DNA of 64,000 bases from Mucilaginibacter sp. CSA2-8R (GCF_038806765.1 NZ_CP152389.1:3286001-3350000), one strand, 5' to 3'. Positions 35,782 to 45,074 are shown, numbered from the stretch's first letter. Notes: a model not told the origin generated them from the sequence alone. A program made the numbers and translations.

Positions 35782-36828
35782 GTGTCCTTACCTCAACACC
35801 CAGGCTTACCAGTAAACAAACTAGCTGCCTGCTTTAACAGCAAAGTAACTACCTATAAGTTTTATTGGTTCCTTTCCATATTACAAGCTGTCGAGCACCG
35901 TAAGTCTATCATCTATAAGCGGGAGCTATTTGCCGGCATGATATCTAATGCTTGGTACACAGTTAATTATTTTCATGTTTCGTTTGGGCATCAAGATCAG
36001 CTTCAAAGTGCAATTGAAACATTGTTAATGGAAGAAGTTCTTGGTGTAGATGAAAAGCAAATCGCTGTACTTGAAAGATTAGCAACAACAGAGAACCAAA
36101 CATCCATTAGAAAGCTAAATCACTTTAATAAGCAAGTACCACATTGGTTTCTCAGCCCTTGGTTTCCAAATGCAGACCGCAAAGAGATTTATGAGCGTTC
36201 TAAAATTTTCGATAATGACTGCCTTTACTCATTAGAAAAGGATAGAATTATTGTAAACCCAAATTGGTTTGAGTACTTAATTTACAACGCAAGGGTATTG
36301 AAAGACTATTGTTATTGGAACTTAACATTATACTTACAAGACCGCAATCCAAACGTTCCAGATATAGCAGGTAAGCTCATCAAGCCGGCAATCCGTACCG
36401 GTCTTACAGGTCAACGAAAGAACTATTGGGATGTAGTTTTGAAAGAGGTAGGAACAGTGGATTGCATCTATACTGGTGAGAAGCTGAGCATTGGCAACTA
36501 TGCGGTAGAACACTTCATACCTTTTGCCTTTGTTTCTCATGACCTGATTTGGAACCTCATACCTGCTGACAAATCTTTCAATTGTACTAAGAGTAATAAG
36601 CTGCCCAGCCTCGACACTTACTTTGAACCTTTTTACAAGTTACAAGCCACAGCTATAGAAGTAATGGAACAGGTAAACCCAAGGAATAAATATCTCGAAG
36701 ACTACCTGACTATCTTACCTGAGTTGAGTCTAATTCAAACCGATGGCCAGTGGGCAAAGCAGCGATATAAGGAGCAACTTCAACCACTAATTACCATTGC
36801 TTCTAACAATGGGTTTAACTTTTTCTAG
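35782..36828 (+). CDS. HNH endonuclease domain protein, 348 aa
   Basis: The C-terminal third carries an HNH motif: C228 in DCIYTGE, E243-H244 in AVEHFIPF, N258 in DLIWNLIP, and N267/K270 in SFNCTKSNKLP. The first 200 residues are helical and aromatic, probably a target-recognition or partner-binding part. The start is GTG at 35782; no ATG is suitably placed. It could be a restriction-type or defence nuclease; the broken methylase lies 1 kb upstream, but a link is unproven. Confidence 0.78.
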   Translation: MSLPQHPGLPVNKLAACFNSKVTTYKFYWFLSILQAVEHRKSIIYKRELFAGMISNAWYTVNYFHVSFGHQDQLQSAIETLLMEEVLGVDEKQIAVLERLATTENQTSIRKLNHFNKQVPHWFLSPWFPNADRKEIYERSKIFDNDCLYSLEKDRIIVNPNWFEYLIYNARVLKDYCYWNLTLYLQDRNPNVPDIAGKLIKPAIRTGLTGQRKNYWDVVLKEVGTVDCIYTGEKLSIGNYAVEHFIPFAFVSHDLIWNLIPADKSFNCTKSNKLPSLDTYFEPFYKLQATAIEVMEQVNPRNKYLEDYLTILPELSLIQTDGQWAKQRYKEQLQPLITIASNNGFNFF

Positions 36829-36955
36829 ATCTTTAAACCTGCACCATATGGTTATGATGAACTATTATGTTAATAACTCAATTGTGTGTTTAAAACTTTG
36901 ATTTGCAGTGTAGTAATGTAATTATTAACTTTATATATAACCAATAATTACAATT

Positions 36956-37186
36956 ATGGCTAAGAGAGTAACATATCACGTGACAAAAACTGAAGACGGT
37001 TGGCAAGCGAAGAAAGAGGGTGGAGAGAGAGCTTCTGTGACTGGAAATACCAAACAAGAAGTTGTAGAACGTGCAATCGAAATCGCTAAGAACAAAGAAG
37101 TAAGTTCAGTAAGAATTCATAAGTCAGATGGTACAATCCAAGAAGAAAGAAGTTATGGAAGTGACCCTTTCCCACCAAAGGGATAA
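36956..37186 (+). CDS. DUF2188 protein, 76 aa
   Basis: The sequence matches DUF2188: TYHVTKTEDGWQAKKEGGERA, then a helix with KQEVVERAIEIAK, and VRIHKSDGTIQEER. DUF2188 proteins are small beta-alpha-beta domains of unknown role, frequent on mobile elements. It is monocistronic with a good terminator. Confidence 0.85.
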   Translation: MAKRVTYHVTKTEDGWQAKKEGGERASVTGNTKQEVVERAIEIAKNKEVSSVRIHKSDGTIQEERSYGSDPFPPKG

Positions 37187-37194
37187 TTAGAAAC

Positions 37195-37221
37195 AAACGC
37201 CAAGCAGAAAACTTGGCGTTT
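37195..37221 (+). terminator. Terminator after DUF2188 gene
   Basis: AAACGCCAAG (37195-37204) pairs with CTTGGCGTTT (37212-37221). A very similar hairpin (AACGCCA/TGGCGTT) precedes the second OB-domain remnant at 41187. Confidence 0.85.
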
Positions 37222-37259
37222 GTTATTATACTATGTGTCATTGAACAAGTTGTAGATGC

Positions 37260-37510
37260 TTATCCTGCACATCCAATGACTTCTATATTCATCAATCTTG
37301 GCTCTCTCATCTCAATCTGAGGTTTGCCTTTAAGCATTGTAAACGAACCTATTGCAATGATATACCAATCAGTATTTTTAGTGCTTGGGTAAAGCTTGCT
37401 AGCACTATCTTGGCTTTTTTTAAAAGCTTTCATAGCTTCACCTTTTAGAACCACCTTTGTAACTGGTTTGGTAAACTGCACTCACGTTTTGATAATACGT
37501 TTAAACCCTG
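37260..37510 (-). pseudogene. Remnant of an S1/P1-nuclease C-terminal domain, copy 1
   Basis: The frame of 73 codons (37260-37481, GTG start) aligns with the C-terminus of the intact S1/P1 nuclease at 42414: KPVTKVVLKGEAMK against PLTVVLRGKAKE, and GKPQIEMREP against AKPQIEVSNP. Just upstream, in another frame, NVSAVYQT matches NVGAAYPN. A frameshift therefore separates the two parts, and the nuclease domain is absent. It is a broken partial copy. Confidence 0.7.
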
Positions 37511-37601
37511 CTAAAGCTAAGCAGCTCATCGATGGCATTTATAGTTAGCTCGTTCTGGCAAGCTATTATAATGATATTCGTTCACTTATACTACTACTAC
37601 T

Positions 37602-38492
37602 ATGTTTGATCAGGAGTACTTAACAAACCTCATAAACAACAAAATCGAAGAAAACCTCAACTTAGACTATAAGGCTGCTGGAGCACTTCAAAGAAACGAC
37701 CTTAAGACCAAAGAAATTTCTAAAGACGTATCTGCATTCGCTAATTCCGCAGGTGGGGTAATTGTCTATGGACTAAAGGAGGATAGCTTAAACAAACATT
37801 TAGCATCTGAAATTGACCCTATAGATAGGAAAACAATTTCTAAAGAATGGTTGGAACAGATTATTCAAAATTCTATTCAACCTAGAATTACAGGCGTGAT
37901 TATACATCCTATCGAAATATTTGACGAAAATCGTGTTGTATATGTCGTTGAAATTCCAAAAGGCACAACTGCTCATCAAGCTATAGATAGAAAATATTAC
38001 AAAAGATTTAATTTCAGTTCAGAACCAATGCACGACTATGAAATTAAAGACATAATTAACAGGCCCAAGCACCCACTTATAAACGTTAGCTTTTCGATCA
38101 CAATTGATCATCAGGATGAAATAATACTTGAGCTCTATTTTCAAAATGTTGGTGATGTGTACGCAAAATACATTAATTGTATGGTGACATTGCCAACAAA
38201 GTGCCTTGAATATATGATTGATGATCTTGGCTATGACGAAGTCGCAATTTTGAAAGATAATACTATTAAAGACGTTGTTAGTTATACAAACGATAGAACA
38301 CCTCAACCAGTGTATAGCGCAGCTCGATTTAATCCATTGTTGCCAGGAATGCGAATGAGAGCTAGTTTAACTCCAATTATATTGTCCAAAGGATATAAGG
38401 AATGCAGTATAAAATGGCGACTTTATGCCGACAATGCGGAAATGACAGAAGGTACAATTGAGCTTAGAGATATTAAGGTGAATTACGAATAA
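37602..38492 (+). CDS. AlbA_2 (Schlafen-like) DNA-binding domain protein, 296 aa
   Basis: The N-terminal domain fits AlbA_2: E17 and LDYK, then KDVSAFANSAGGVIVYG at 41-57, VYVVEIPKG and KYYKRF. AlbA_2 domains bind nucleic acid and occur in Schlafen proteins and many bacterial regulators. Residues about 145-296 form a beta-rich domain I do not recognise (LELYFQNVGDVYAKY suggests an Ig-like fold). It is a single gene; its role is unknown, but relatives are seen in defence islands. Confidence 0.78.
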   Translation: MFDQEYLTNLINNKIEENLNLDYKAAGALQRNDLKTKEISKDVSAFANSAGGVIVYGLKEDSLNKHLASEIDPIDRKTISKEWLEQIIQNSIQPRITGVIIHPIEIFDENRVVYVVEIPKGTTAHQAIDRKYYKRFNFSSEPMHDYEIKDIINRPKHPLINVSFSITIDHQDEIILELYFQNVGDVYAKYINCMVTLPTKCLEYMIDDLGYDEVAILKDNTIKDVVSYTNDRTPQPVYSAARFNPLLPGMRMRASLTPIILSKGYKECSIKWRLYADNAEMTEGTIELRDIKVNYE

Positions 38493-39033
38493 TTATCAGT
38501 GCACAAACGTGAAAATATTATAAGTAATAAGACTCAATGAGCTTGACCATTAACCTATTTTTATAATTTTATTTAAACGTGTTAACGCTTGATATAGATT
38601 TAGCTCAATTGACTTATATACTCATCAGTCACTCTTTATAAGCTAAAACTCCTGCGTCCAATGGTAGTGAATGGTGGGACATTTTTAAGGCAAGTAATAT
38701 TACAATAGACCTACTGACAATAAAATGTCCCACATCTTTACGCACCTCAATTTCTAAACAATTACCCACCCCACACTGAGCTGTAACTGATAATGGCAAG
38801 CAAAGTTCGCCAACACGCTTGCAAACGGGTGCCTTTACGCTCATTCCAGTTTCCACCAAGGTTGTATCAACAAAACAGCAGGCTTTCACGGCATAAACCC
38901 GCTATGCCCTCCCGCTGCCCATTTATTCCATGTTCCTGCAGTTTTCCCGATCTCCACCTTGCCCTTATTGCCCTCGTTTGGCGATATGGCTGCCATAATC
39001 CATTACATCATTCACTAAAACCAGTTTAAGATT
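38493..39033. other. 541-bp region before ardC-like gene
   Basis: No supported gene. The right half (38780-39030) is GC-richer and C-rich on the plus strand, and contains TCTCCACCTTGCC at about 38954, also present before the methylase gene near 33959. It may be a leader or control region of the ArdC gene. Confidence 0.4.
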
Positions 39034-39981
39034 ATGGCAACGTACACTAAAAACAAACCGGCAAACGGAGCATCTACTACCTTTAAAGACACTTATCAGG
39101 AAGTTACCGATGCAGTTATCCAAGCACTCGAAGAAGGCACCGTTATCTGGCAATGTCCCTGGAACAGCGCAGGCTTACCTAAGAACATCACCACGGGAAT
39201 TCAATATCGAGGTTGGAACCTGCTTTGGCTAAACTTTCACAGTTCGCTTAAAGGCTATACGGCTCCTTACTACATCACTTACAAACAAGCGCAGCACTTA
39301 GGAGGCACCATTAAGAAGGGCCAGTCAGGCACTAAGATCATATACTGGGCTACCATCGAACTTAAGGGCAATGCAGCTAACAGCAACCAGGAACAGCCTA
39401 CAACAGCTAACAACGATGAAAAACCACAAACACGCATGGTTCCCAAGGTTCATACCGTCTTTAACATTGACCAGACTGAAGGCATTGTGTTTCCTGAGAT
39501 ACAGTCACTCATTAAAAGCGAACATGAGCGTATTGAAGCTTGCGAGCAGGTTGTTGCTAACATGCCTAACCCGTCACGCTTGATTACTAACGGTAGCCAA
39601 GCTTTCTATACACCGGTATCTGACACGGTAGTTGTACCATCACTGCAAAGCTTTAACCAAGCAGAAAGCTATTACAGCACACTGTTTCACGAGCTGGCAC
39701 ATAGTACCGGTCATCAGAACAGACTTAACCGTAAGGAACTGGTAGATACTGATGGATTTGGTAAGACTAACTATGCCAAAGAAGAGCTAACCGCAGAAAT
39801 GACTGCAGCATTCTTATGTGCCATTACCGGAATTCAACAATCTACTCTTGTCAACAGCGCAGCTTATATACAGAACTGGTTAAAAGCCTTGCGTAACGAT
39901 AAAACACTCCTTATAAAAGCTGCTGCCCAAGCCCAGCGAGCATCCGACTACATACTTGACATTACTAACGAAGCCTCGTAA
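39034..39981 (+). CDS. ArdC-like antirestriction protein with zincin domain
   Basis: The 315-aa protein has the ArdC N-terminal domain (about 15-150: VTDAVIQALEEGTVIWQCPW, GIQYRGWNLLWL, KKGQSGTKIIYW) that binds single-stranded DNA, and a C-terminal zinc-metallopeptidase domain with HELAH at 219-223 followed by STGH and an EELTAEM glutamate. ArdC proteins protect incoming DNA from restriction during transfer. Its presence hints that the island moves, or once moved, by conjugation, though no transfer genes are here. It stands alone. Confidence 0.9.
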   Translation: MATYTKNKPANGASTTFKDTYQEVTDAVIQALEEGTVIWQCPWNSAGLPKNITTGIQYRGWNLLWLNFHSSLKGYTAPYYITYKQAQHLGGTIKKGQSGTKIIYWATIELKGNAANSNQEQPTTANNDEKPQTRMVPKVHTVFNIDQTEGIVFPEIQSLIKSEHERIEACEQVVANMPNPSRLITNGSQAFYTPVSDTVVVPSLQSFNQAESYYSTLFHELAHSTGHQNRLNRKELVDTDGFGKTNYAKEELTAEMTAAFLCAITGIQQSTLVNSAAYIQNWLKALRNDKTLLIKAAAQAQRASDYILDITNEAS

Positions 39982-40246
39982 AGGGGCTTCATAAAACTCT
40001 TTAGCAGCTAATAAAGAGATATATCATAGAAATAATAAATATAATATTATTCTTTTTGCAATACTATAAACTGTTATGACTTTCAGCCAAACGTATCCTC
40101 CATGAATTATAAATGCCATATTGTTCTGACAATCAAAAAATTAAAGACACACCACTCTTGCTCAACGCAAGTATATATAATAGTTTATTCTACTTTATAA
40201 TACTCAATGAAAGTAATATATTTATGCGAACCTAATCTCGATTATT

Positions 40247-41056
40247 ATGAAAAAAAATCTGCTTGTATTAGCGCTAATTACCTTCGGAACACATTACCTA
40301 ATGGCACAGACAACTGGAGCAAAATCCAGTTTCCATTACAGAATTACTAAAAAGAAGCTTGATAAACTTAATGCCAAAAATATTTACATACAGAATACAG
40401 CATCACCAAATCTCCAGATATGTTCTACGGATAACGTGTTTAAGTGCGTAATAAATAACAACAAAGGCACTTTGGATTTGGATGGCTGGTCATATATAAG
40501 AAGCAATGCAGTATGTAATACCCCAGGTGTTATCGGCAGCACCACCTCTACTGGCGATTTGAAGATCGTAATCCCCAAAAGAAATACGTTAGGTGATCCA
40601 ACTTGGGTTGTAACAATTCCTTATAGAAGTTTAATATTCAGTGTAAATACAATACAGTTAAAAATTAGACCTGGTGTCACAGATTACATGGGTAATAAAT
40701 GGTCTAGTAATGTTATAGCCGGGACATATAACTTAGGTTTAAACTTTGGATACTCGTTTGGGTGGACAAACTTTACTGCTAGGTCATCAAATAATTATTC
40801 AATAACACCAGGTATTAATTTTGGATTTGGCTCTGCAAGCTTATCTAAAGAACCACTGTCTAGAGCTATCGACACAAAGTATACTCCAAGCAACTTTGTA
40901 TTTTCTCCTGCATTAAGCTGTGTTTTAGCTCGTAATGATATCGGAATTATATTAGCTACTGGACCTGACTATATGACTGGAAGAGATCATAGTGCTTGGG
41001 CTTTACAAGGTAAGTGGACTTTCGGTTTAGGTGTAAATGCAGCATTTAAGTTGTAG
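40247..41056 (+). CDS. Exported beta-rich protein, 269 aa
   Basis: A signal peptide (MKKNLLVLALITFGTHYLMAQ) with a cut after MAQ is clear. The mature protein is rich in Gly, Asn, Ser and alternating hydrophobic residues, and the final residues (FGLGVNAAFKL) look like the last strand of an outer-membrane barrel. I recognise no family. It stands alone between ArdC and the TIR-like gene. A surface protein is the likely location. Confidence 0.65.
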   Translation: MKKNLLVLALITFGTHYLMAQTTGAKSSFHYRITKKKLDKLNAKNIYIQNTASPNLQICSTDNVFKCVINNNKGTLDLDGWSYIRSNAVCNTPGVIGSTTSTGDLKIVIPKRNTLGDPTWVVTIPYRSLIFSVNTIQLKIRPGVTDYMGNKWSSNVIAGTYNLGLNFGYSFGWTNFTARSSNNYSITPGINFGFGSASLSKEPLSRAIDTKYTPSNFVFSPALSCVLARNDIGIILATGPDYMTGRDHSAWALQGKWTFGLGVNAAFKL

Positions 41057-41186
41057 AGTCAAACGGGTTTTTTAGATAAATTCCGTAATGAGGAATCTTA
41101 TATATGTTACCTTAAAGATTGATAGCATAATACATAGGTACCCTACTCAAAAGGGTTTAATTATCCTTTAAATACACATAAAATTT

Positions 41187-41212
41187 AACGCCAGGCTTAA
41201 CAGCTTGGCGTT
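41187..41212 (+). terminator. Hairpin terminator-like, before OB-domain remnant 2
   Basis: AACGCCAGGCT pairs with AGCTTGGCGTT (one G-U). It resembles the hairpin at 37195-37221, which stands before the other remnant, so hairpin and remnant were probably copied together. Confidence 0.65.
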
Positions 41213-41221
41213 CCTTGTTAC

Positions 41222-41385
41222 TGGCTCATACACTTAAAAAACTTATCCTGCACCTCCAATTACTTATATATCATCATGTTTTCTCTAAAAGCTTTCACAA
41301 CTTCACCTCTCAGGGTCACCGTTAGTAATTGGTTTTGATAGGCTGCACCCATGTTTTCATCATACGTTCAAACGTGCAAGCCTAA
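41222..41385 (-). pseudogene. Remnant of an S1/P1-nuclease C-terminal domain, copy 2
   Basis: On the minus strand 41352-41260 reads GAAYQNQLLTVTLRGEVVKA, matching GAAYPNQPLTVVLRGKAKEL of the intact nuclease at 42414-43550, and then meets a stop. The DNA on both sides also resembles copy 1 (37260-37510). The piece is too short to function. Confidence 0.68.
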
Positions 41386-41624
41386 AACAGCCTGTTATTA
41401 GCCCATAAGATAGCTTGTTTTGAACAAGCTACTTCATGAAGTTAATTAAAATTGCGTTTATTAATATATATTTACCATGTAACTATACATCAACCTTATT
41501 ATGTTTCTCCAGAATTGGAAGCTGATAGACTTGATAATAGTTTTGCAATGTGTTGTATTTATTAAGTTCCCAAATTGCTATACGTAGCTCCTAAAACAAT
41601 TAAATTACGCAGTTATAATACAGA

Positions 41625-42368
41625 ATGGAAAGATGTTTTGTGATACAACCATTTGACAAAGACAGGTTTGATCAACGCTTCGCAGACACGTACGCTCCAG
41701 CAATTAGCACTGCCGGACTAGAGCCGTACAGAATCGATAGTGATCCAGGAGTACGCATTCCAATCGAAGACATTGAAAAAGGCATAGCAAATTCTGCTAT
41801 ATGTTTTGCTGATATTACGATCGACAACCCTAATGTTTGGTATGAATTAGGGTTTGCATTTGCTTGCGGTAAAGATGTAGTAATGGTATGCTCTGATGAG
41901 AGGGCAGGTAGTTTTCCATTTGATATTAGACATAAGACTATTATTAATTATAAAACAAGATCTGTCAGCGATTTTCAAGCACTTTCAGTCGCAATAACAA
42001 ACAGAATCACTGCTTTACTTAATCAAAGTAAGAAAGTCAAATCATTACATACCGTGCAAGCATCAAATTCTGATGGCTTGGGTGGTCACGAGATAGCTGC
42101 CATACTTATTATAGCTGAGAATCAATTTACATCCTTAGATACAATGAGTGTTTATAATTTAAAGATAAAAATGGAGCAAGCTAAATATGATGGATTTGCA
42201 ACAGGGATAGCGCTTAAAACTTTAGAAAGCAAGCAACTGGTAGCAACATCAGAAGAGAGTGATTATAATAGTCAGGGTGAATTATATATGGTTTGTAAGT
42301 TAACAGATATAGGAATAAAATGGGTGCTTTCCAACGCTAGTAAATATATTAAGCAGCCCGAAAGTTGA
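41625..42368 (+). CDS. TIR/nucleoside deoxyribosyltransferase-like protein with C-terminal helix domain
   Basis: Residues 1-130 form a Rossmann-like domain: CFVIQPFDK, then DSDPGVRIPIEDIEKGI, SAICFADIT, and NVWYELGFAFA with E74 where TIR and deoxyribosyltransferase-like enzymes have their catalytic Glu. Such domains cleave NAD or nucleosides in several defence systems. Residues 150-247 look like a winged helix (AAILIIAENQFTSLDTMSVY, SKQLVATSEE) that may sense or bind DNA. It is a single gene. The activity is inferred from fold pattern only. Confidence 0.72.
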   Translation: MERCFVIQPFDKDRFDQRFADTYAPAISTAGLEPYRIDSDPGVRIPIEDIEKGIANSAICFADITIDNPNVWYELGFAFACGKDVVMVCSDERAGSFPFDIRHKTIINYKTRSVSDFQALSVAITNRITALLNQSKKVKSLHTVQASNSDGLGGHEIAAILIIAENQFTSLDTMSVYNLKIKMEQAKYDGFATGIALKTLESKQLVATSEESDYNSQGELYMVCKLTDIGIKWVLSNASKYIKQPES

Positions 42369-42413
42369 ATATAGATTAGATAAGCTATAGCCTCTTTTAG
42401 CTTATAATGGCTA

Positions 42414-43550
42414 CTAATGAATAATAATGTCCTTCGGGTTTGAGACCTCGATCTGAGGTTTGGCTTTATACAAGCTTACCTTTCCGATAATCGTGATTTC
42501 CTTGCCATCTACTTTAGTTGCCAGCTCTTTTGCTTTGCCTCTTAATACGACTGTAAGCGGTTGATTGGGATAGGCTGCACCAACGTTCAGCAACACCATA
42601 CTGCCGAAATCTTTATATCCAAACACTTTGCCTTCTGTACCCAGTTGCTTGCCTATATTGGCTTTTAATTCATTAATGGGAACAAAATCTGCGGTAGAAT
42701 CCTGAGTTTCTGCAGGTAGGTCTTGAGAAGGTGGAGCAAGCAGGTTGCCATCATAGGGGCCTTTGCCTTTATAAATTTCGTTGAGCATGGCAGCTAACCG
42801 AATGCCGGCTTGTTCGATACGCTGATCTACAATGGCAATATGAGATTTATAATAATCCTCACCTATGGCTCTACTCTTCATTTGATCAACCTCTGCATAG
42901 AGCTTACTTGATGCCTGATAGCTTTCCCATATCCAGTCGATCATTGGCGTTTGCTGCCACTTGGTAATTGTCGCAGGTGGTATCTTATCGTATTCGTTTA
43001 CCAGTTGAGCCTCTGACAATCCTTTCTTGTCTATTAACCGTGAATCCCACAAACTGTGCAGGTTGGTTCCCTTACCTTCAAAATTAAGTTGGACGGTATT
43101 ACCACCTTTATCTTCTGCTCTGGAAACATGCATGGGCTGATGCAAATCACCAACCAAGTGTATGAGAAACTTTAAGCTCTCCGATCTTTCCGCTTTGGAC
43201 AGCTTAGGGTTCATCAGGTTTTGCTGCGCTTTACGAACTGCGCTATAAACGTTGTCCTTTTCCATCAGTACAACGGTCTTATTGAACTCAGTGTGACTCA
43301 ACCCCAAAGGCAGATTGATGAAGTGCCAGCCTGATGTATGCTTGTACTGACCCTGATTACGTACCTGGTCTGCCCAGGTACTCACCTCTGCCATGCTTTC
43401 ACCAACTAATAAGTCGGCAACGGCAGCTTTAGCCTGTGGCGTTAAATGTCGCTCGGCAATCAGGGCAATAACACGGTGACCAGTAAAGCCCCATGAAATG
43501 AGGAAAAGCATAACTATGCAGACTAAAAAGGGTGATAAGTATTTCTTCAT
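42414..43550 (-). CDS. S1/P1 nuclease with extra C-terminal OB-like domain
   Basis: This 378-aa exported zinc nuclease starts with a signal peptide (SPFLVCIVMLFLIS), leaving the Trp-Gly-Xaa-x-GHR mature N-terminus that binds zinc. Further zinc ligands are in FLIHLVGDLHQPMHV and LHSLWDSRLI. It degrades RNA and single-stranded DNA outside the cytosol. Residues about 300-378 are an added small beta domain (GYKDFGSMVLLNVG, AKPQIEVSNP), of which two broken copies lie at 37.3 and 41.3 kb. It is divergent from the polymerase operon. Confidence 0.92.
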   Translation of the reverse strand: MKKYLSPFLVCIVMLFLISWGFTGHRVIALIAERHLTPQAKAAVADLLVGESMAEVSTWADQVRNQGQYKHTSGWHFINLPLGLSHTEFNKTVVLMEKDNVYSAVRKAQQNLMNPKLSKAERSESLKFLIHLVGDLHQPMHVSRAEDKGGNTVQLNFEGKGTNLHSLWDSRLIDKKGLSEAQLVNEYDKIPPATITKWQQTPMIDWIWESYQASSKLYAEVDQMKSRAIGEDYYKSHIAIVDQRIEQAGIRLAAMLNEIYKGKGPYDGNLLAPPSQDLPAETQDSTADFVPINELKANIGKQLGTEGKVFGYKDFGSMVLLNVGAAYPNQPLTVVLRGKAKELATKVDGKEITIIGKVSLYKAKPQIEVSNPKDIIIH

Positions 43551-43788
43551 GCTGTATAAAAGATAACGTAAGCAAGTTATGAGATTATTAGGCTAAAGTA
43601 ATAACCATATCTAAGAATCCTCAAGCTAACATGTAGCTACAGCTCTCATAGTAGCCATTAAACACTTGCATCATAAGATTTGGTCACCCATCATCAGTAC
43701 TTCGCACGTTTTACAACAATTACTTGCGAATCAAGATTGGCGAAAGATAACCAGTCACAAACATTTGTTTATAAGCTATTTATAACTA

Positions 43789-43803
43789 AATATCCAATAT
43801 AAC
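43789..43803. promoter_or_regulatory. XRE-operator-like sequence before the polymerase operon
   Basis: TTTATAACTAAATAT resembles the right two thirds of the XRE palindrome at 26605-26624 (GTTATAACTAAGTAT), with two differences. It lies 86 bp before the polymerase ATG. Confidence 0.35.
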
Positions 43804-43815
43804 TTATATTTTAAT

Positions 43816-43832
43816 TACTAACAATATTAGTA
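43816..43832. promoter_or_regulatory. Inverted repeat TACTAA-5-TTAGTA, operator candidate
   Basis: TACTAACAATATTAGTA is a perfect 6-bp inverted repeat with a 5-bp centre, 57 bp before the polymerase ATG at 43890. It could bind a damage-responsive repressor. Confidence 0.5.
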
Positions 43833-43889
43833 TTTAAAGAACACTTTGTATATAATTGCGTTGTTTTTTAGTATTTCAACCTCAAAGTT

Positions 43890-45071
43890 ATGGGAAGTCG
43901 CTGTATCGTTCATTTTGACCTGGACACATTTTTTGTGTCTGTAGAAGCGCTTAAAGACAGCTCCATCAAAGGAAAGCCGGTAGCTGTTGGAGGTGAAGGA
44001 GATCGCGCCGTGGTAGCTTCTTGCAGTTACGAGGCTCGCCAATTCGGTGTACATAGTGGTATGGCTATGAAAATTGCTAAACGCCTGTGCCCGCAGCTCA
44101 TTGTTAGGCGTGGAGATTACGACTCTTATAGTGAGAAGTCGGCGGAAGTAACTGCCATCATTAAAGACCAAATTCCGGTCGTTGAAAAAGCATCCATAGA
44201 TGAGCATTACCTAGACCTTACTGGTTTTGACAAATACTTTGGGAGCTATAAGTATACGCTTGAGCTATGTGAGAGAATTACTAAAGAAACATGGTTACCT
44301 ATTTCCTTTGGCTTGTCTGTAAACAAATTAGTGAGTAAGGTTGCCACTACAGTAAGCAAGCCATTAGGCCGAAAACAAGTAGAGTTAGGAACCGAACGCC
44401 GTTTTTTTTCTCCGCTTCCAGTTAAAAAGATTCCCGGAGTCGGCAAAGAAACAGGTATGCAACTGGCACTGATGGGCGTTAAGTTTATACAGGATGTTCA
44501 CCGGCTAAGTCCAAATCTACTGGAAGCGACGTTTGGAAGGAATGGCTTGGCTTTATGGGACAGGGCAAATGCCATAGATGACTCGCCGGTTATCCCCTAC
44601 TCTGAATCTAAGAGCATCAGCCGTGAGGCAACATTTTCACAAGACACCACTCATCTGGAACTTCTACGCAGCAGGATTCTGCAAATGGTTACAGAACTGG
44701 CCTTCGAACTACGTGCCAGCAATAAAATGACTACCTGCGTTACGGTAAAGATACGGTACTCGGATTTTGAAACCCATACACAGCAGCGAAAGATCAAGGC
44801 CAGCTCATTTGATGAAGATATTTCCGAAGTTACCTGGGAGCTGTTTACAAAGCTTTACGAGCGCAGGGTGTTAATCAGGTTGATTGGCGTAAAGTTCAGC
44901 CAGCTTGTGACGGCCAACTACCAGATTGATTTATTTAACGATACAGGAACGCATATTGCGCTTTACCAGAGCATTGACAAGTTAAGAAACAGATTTGGTC
45001 ACAGCGCAGTAATCAAAGCAGGCGCGCTTCCCATCGTCACACCTAATAAAATCAAAGAGGGAGGGAAATGA
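43890..45071 (+). CDS. Y-family DNA polymerase (DinB/ImuB-like)
   Basis: The 393-aa translesion polymerase has both catalytic blocks: HFDLDTFFVSVE with D10 and steric-gate Phe, and ASIDEHYLDL with D104 and E105. The helix-hairpin-helix (KKIPGVGKETGMQL) and the little-finger domain follow. All acidic residues are kept, so it should be active, unlike many ImuB proteins. It is the first gene of a tightly packed four-gene operon with a DnaE-like polymerase, which argues for a mutasome in damaged-DNA bypass. Confidence 0.92.
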   Translation: MGSRCIVHFDLDTFFVSVEALKDSSIKGKPVAVGGEGDRAVVASCSYEARQFGVHSGMAMKIAKRLCPQLIVRRGDYDSYSEKSAEVTAIIKDQIPVVEKASIDEHYLDLTGFDKYFGSYKYTLELCERITKETWLPISFGLSVNKLVSKVATTVSKPLGRKQVELGTERRFFSPLPVKKIPGVGKETGMQLALMGVKFIQDVHRLSPNLLEATFGRNGLALWDRANAIDDSPVIPYSESKSISREATFSQDTTHLELLRSRILQMVTELAFELRASNKMTTCVTVKIRYSDFETHTQQRKIKASSFDEDISEVTWELFTKLYERRVLIRLIGVKFSQLVTANYQIDLFNDTGTHIALYQSIDKLRNRFGHSAVIKAGALPIVTPNKIKEGGK

Positions 45072-45074
45072 GTG

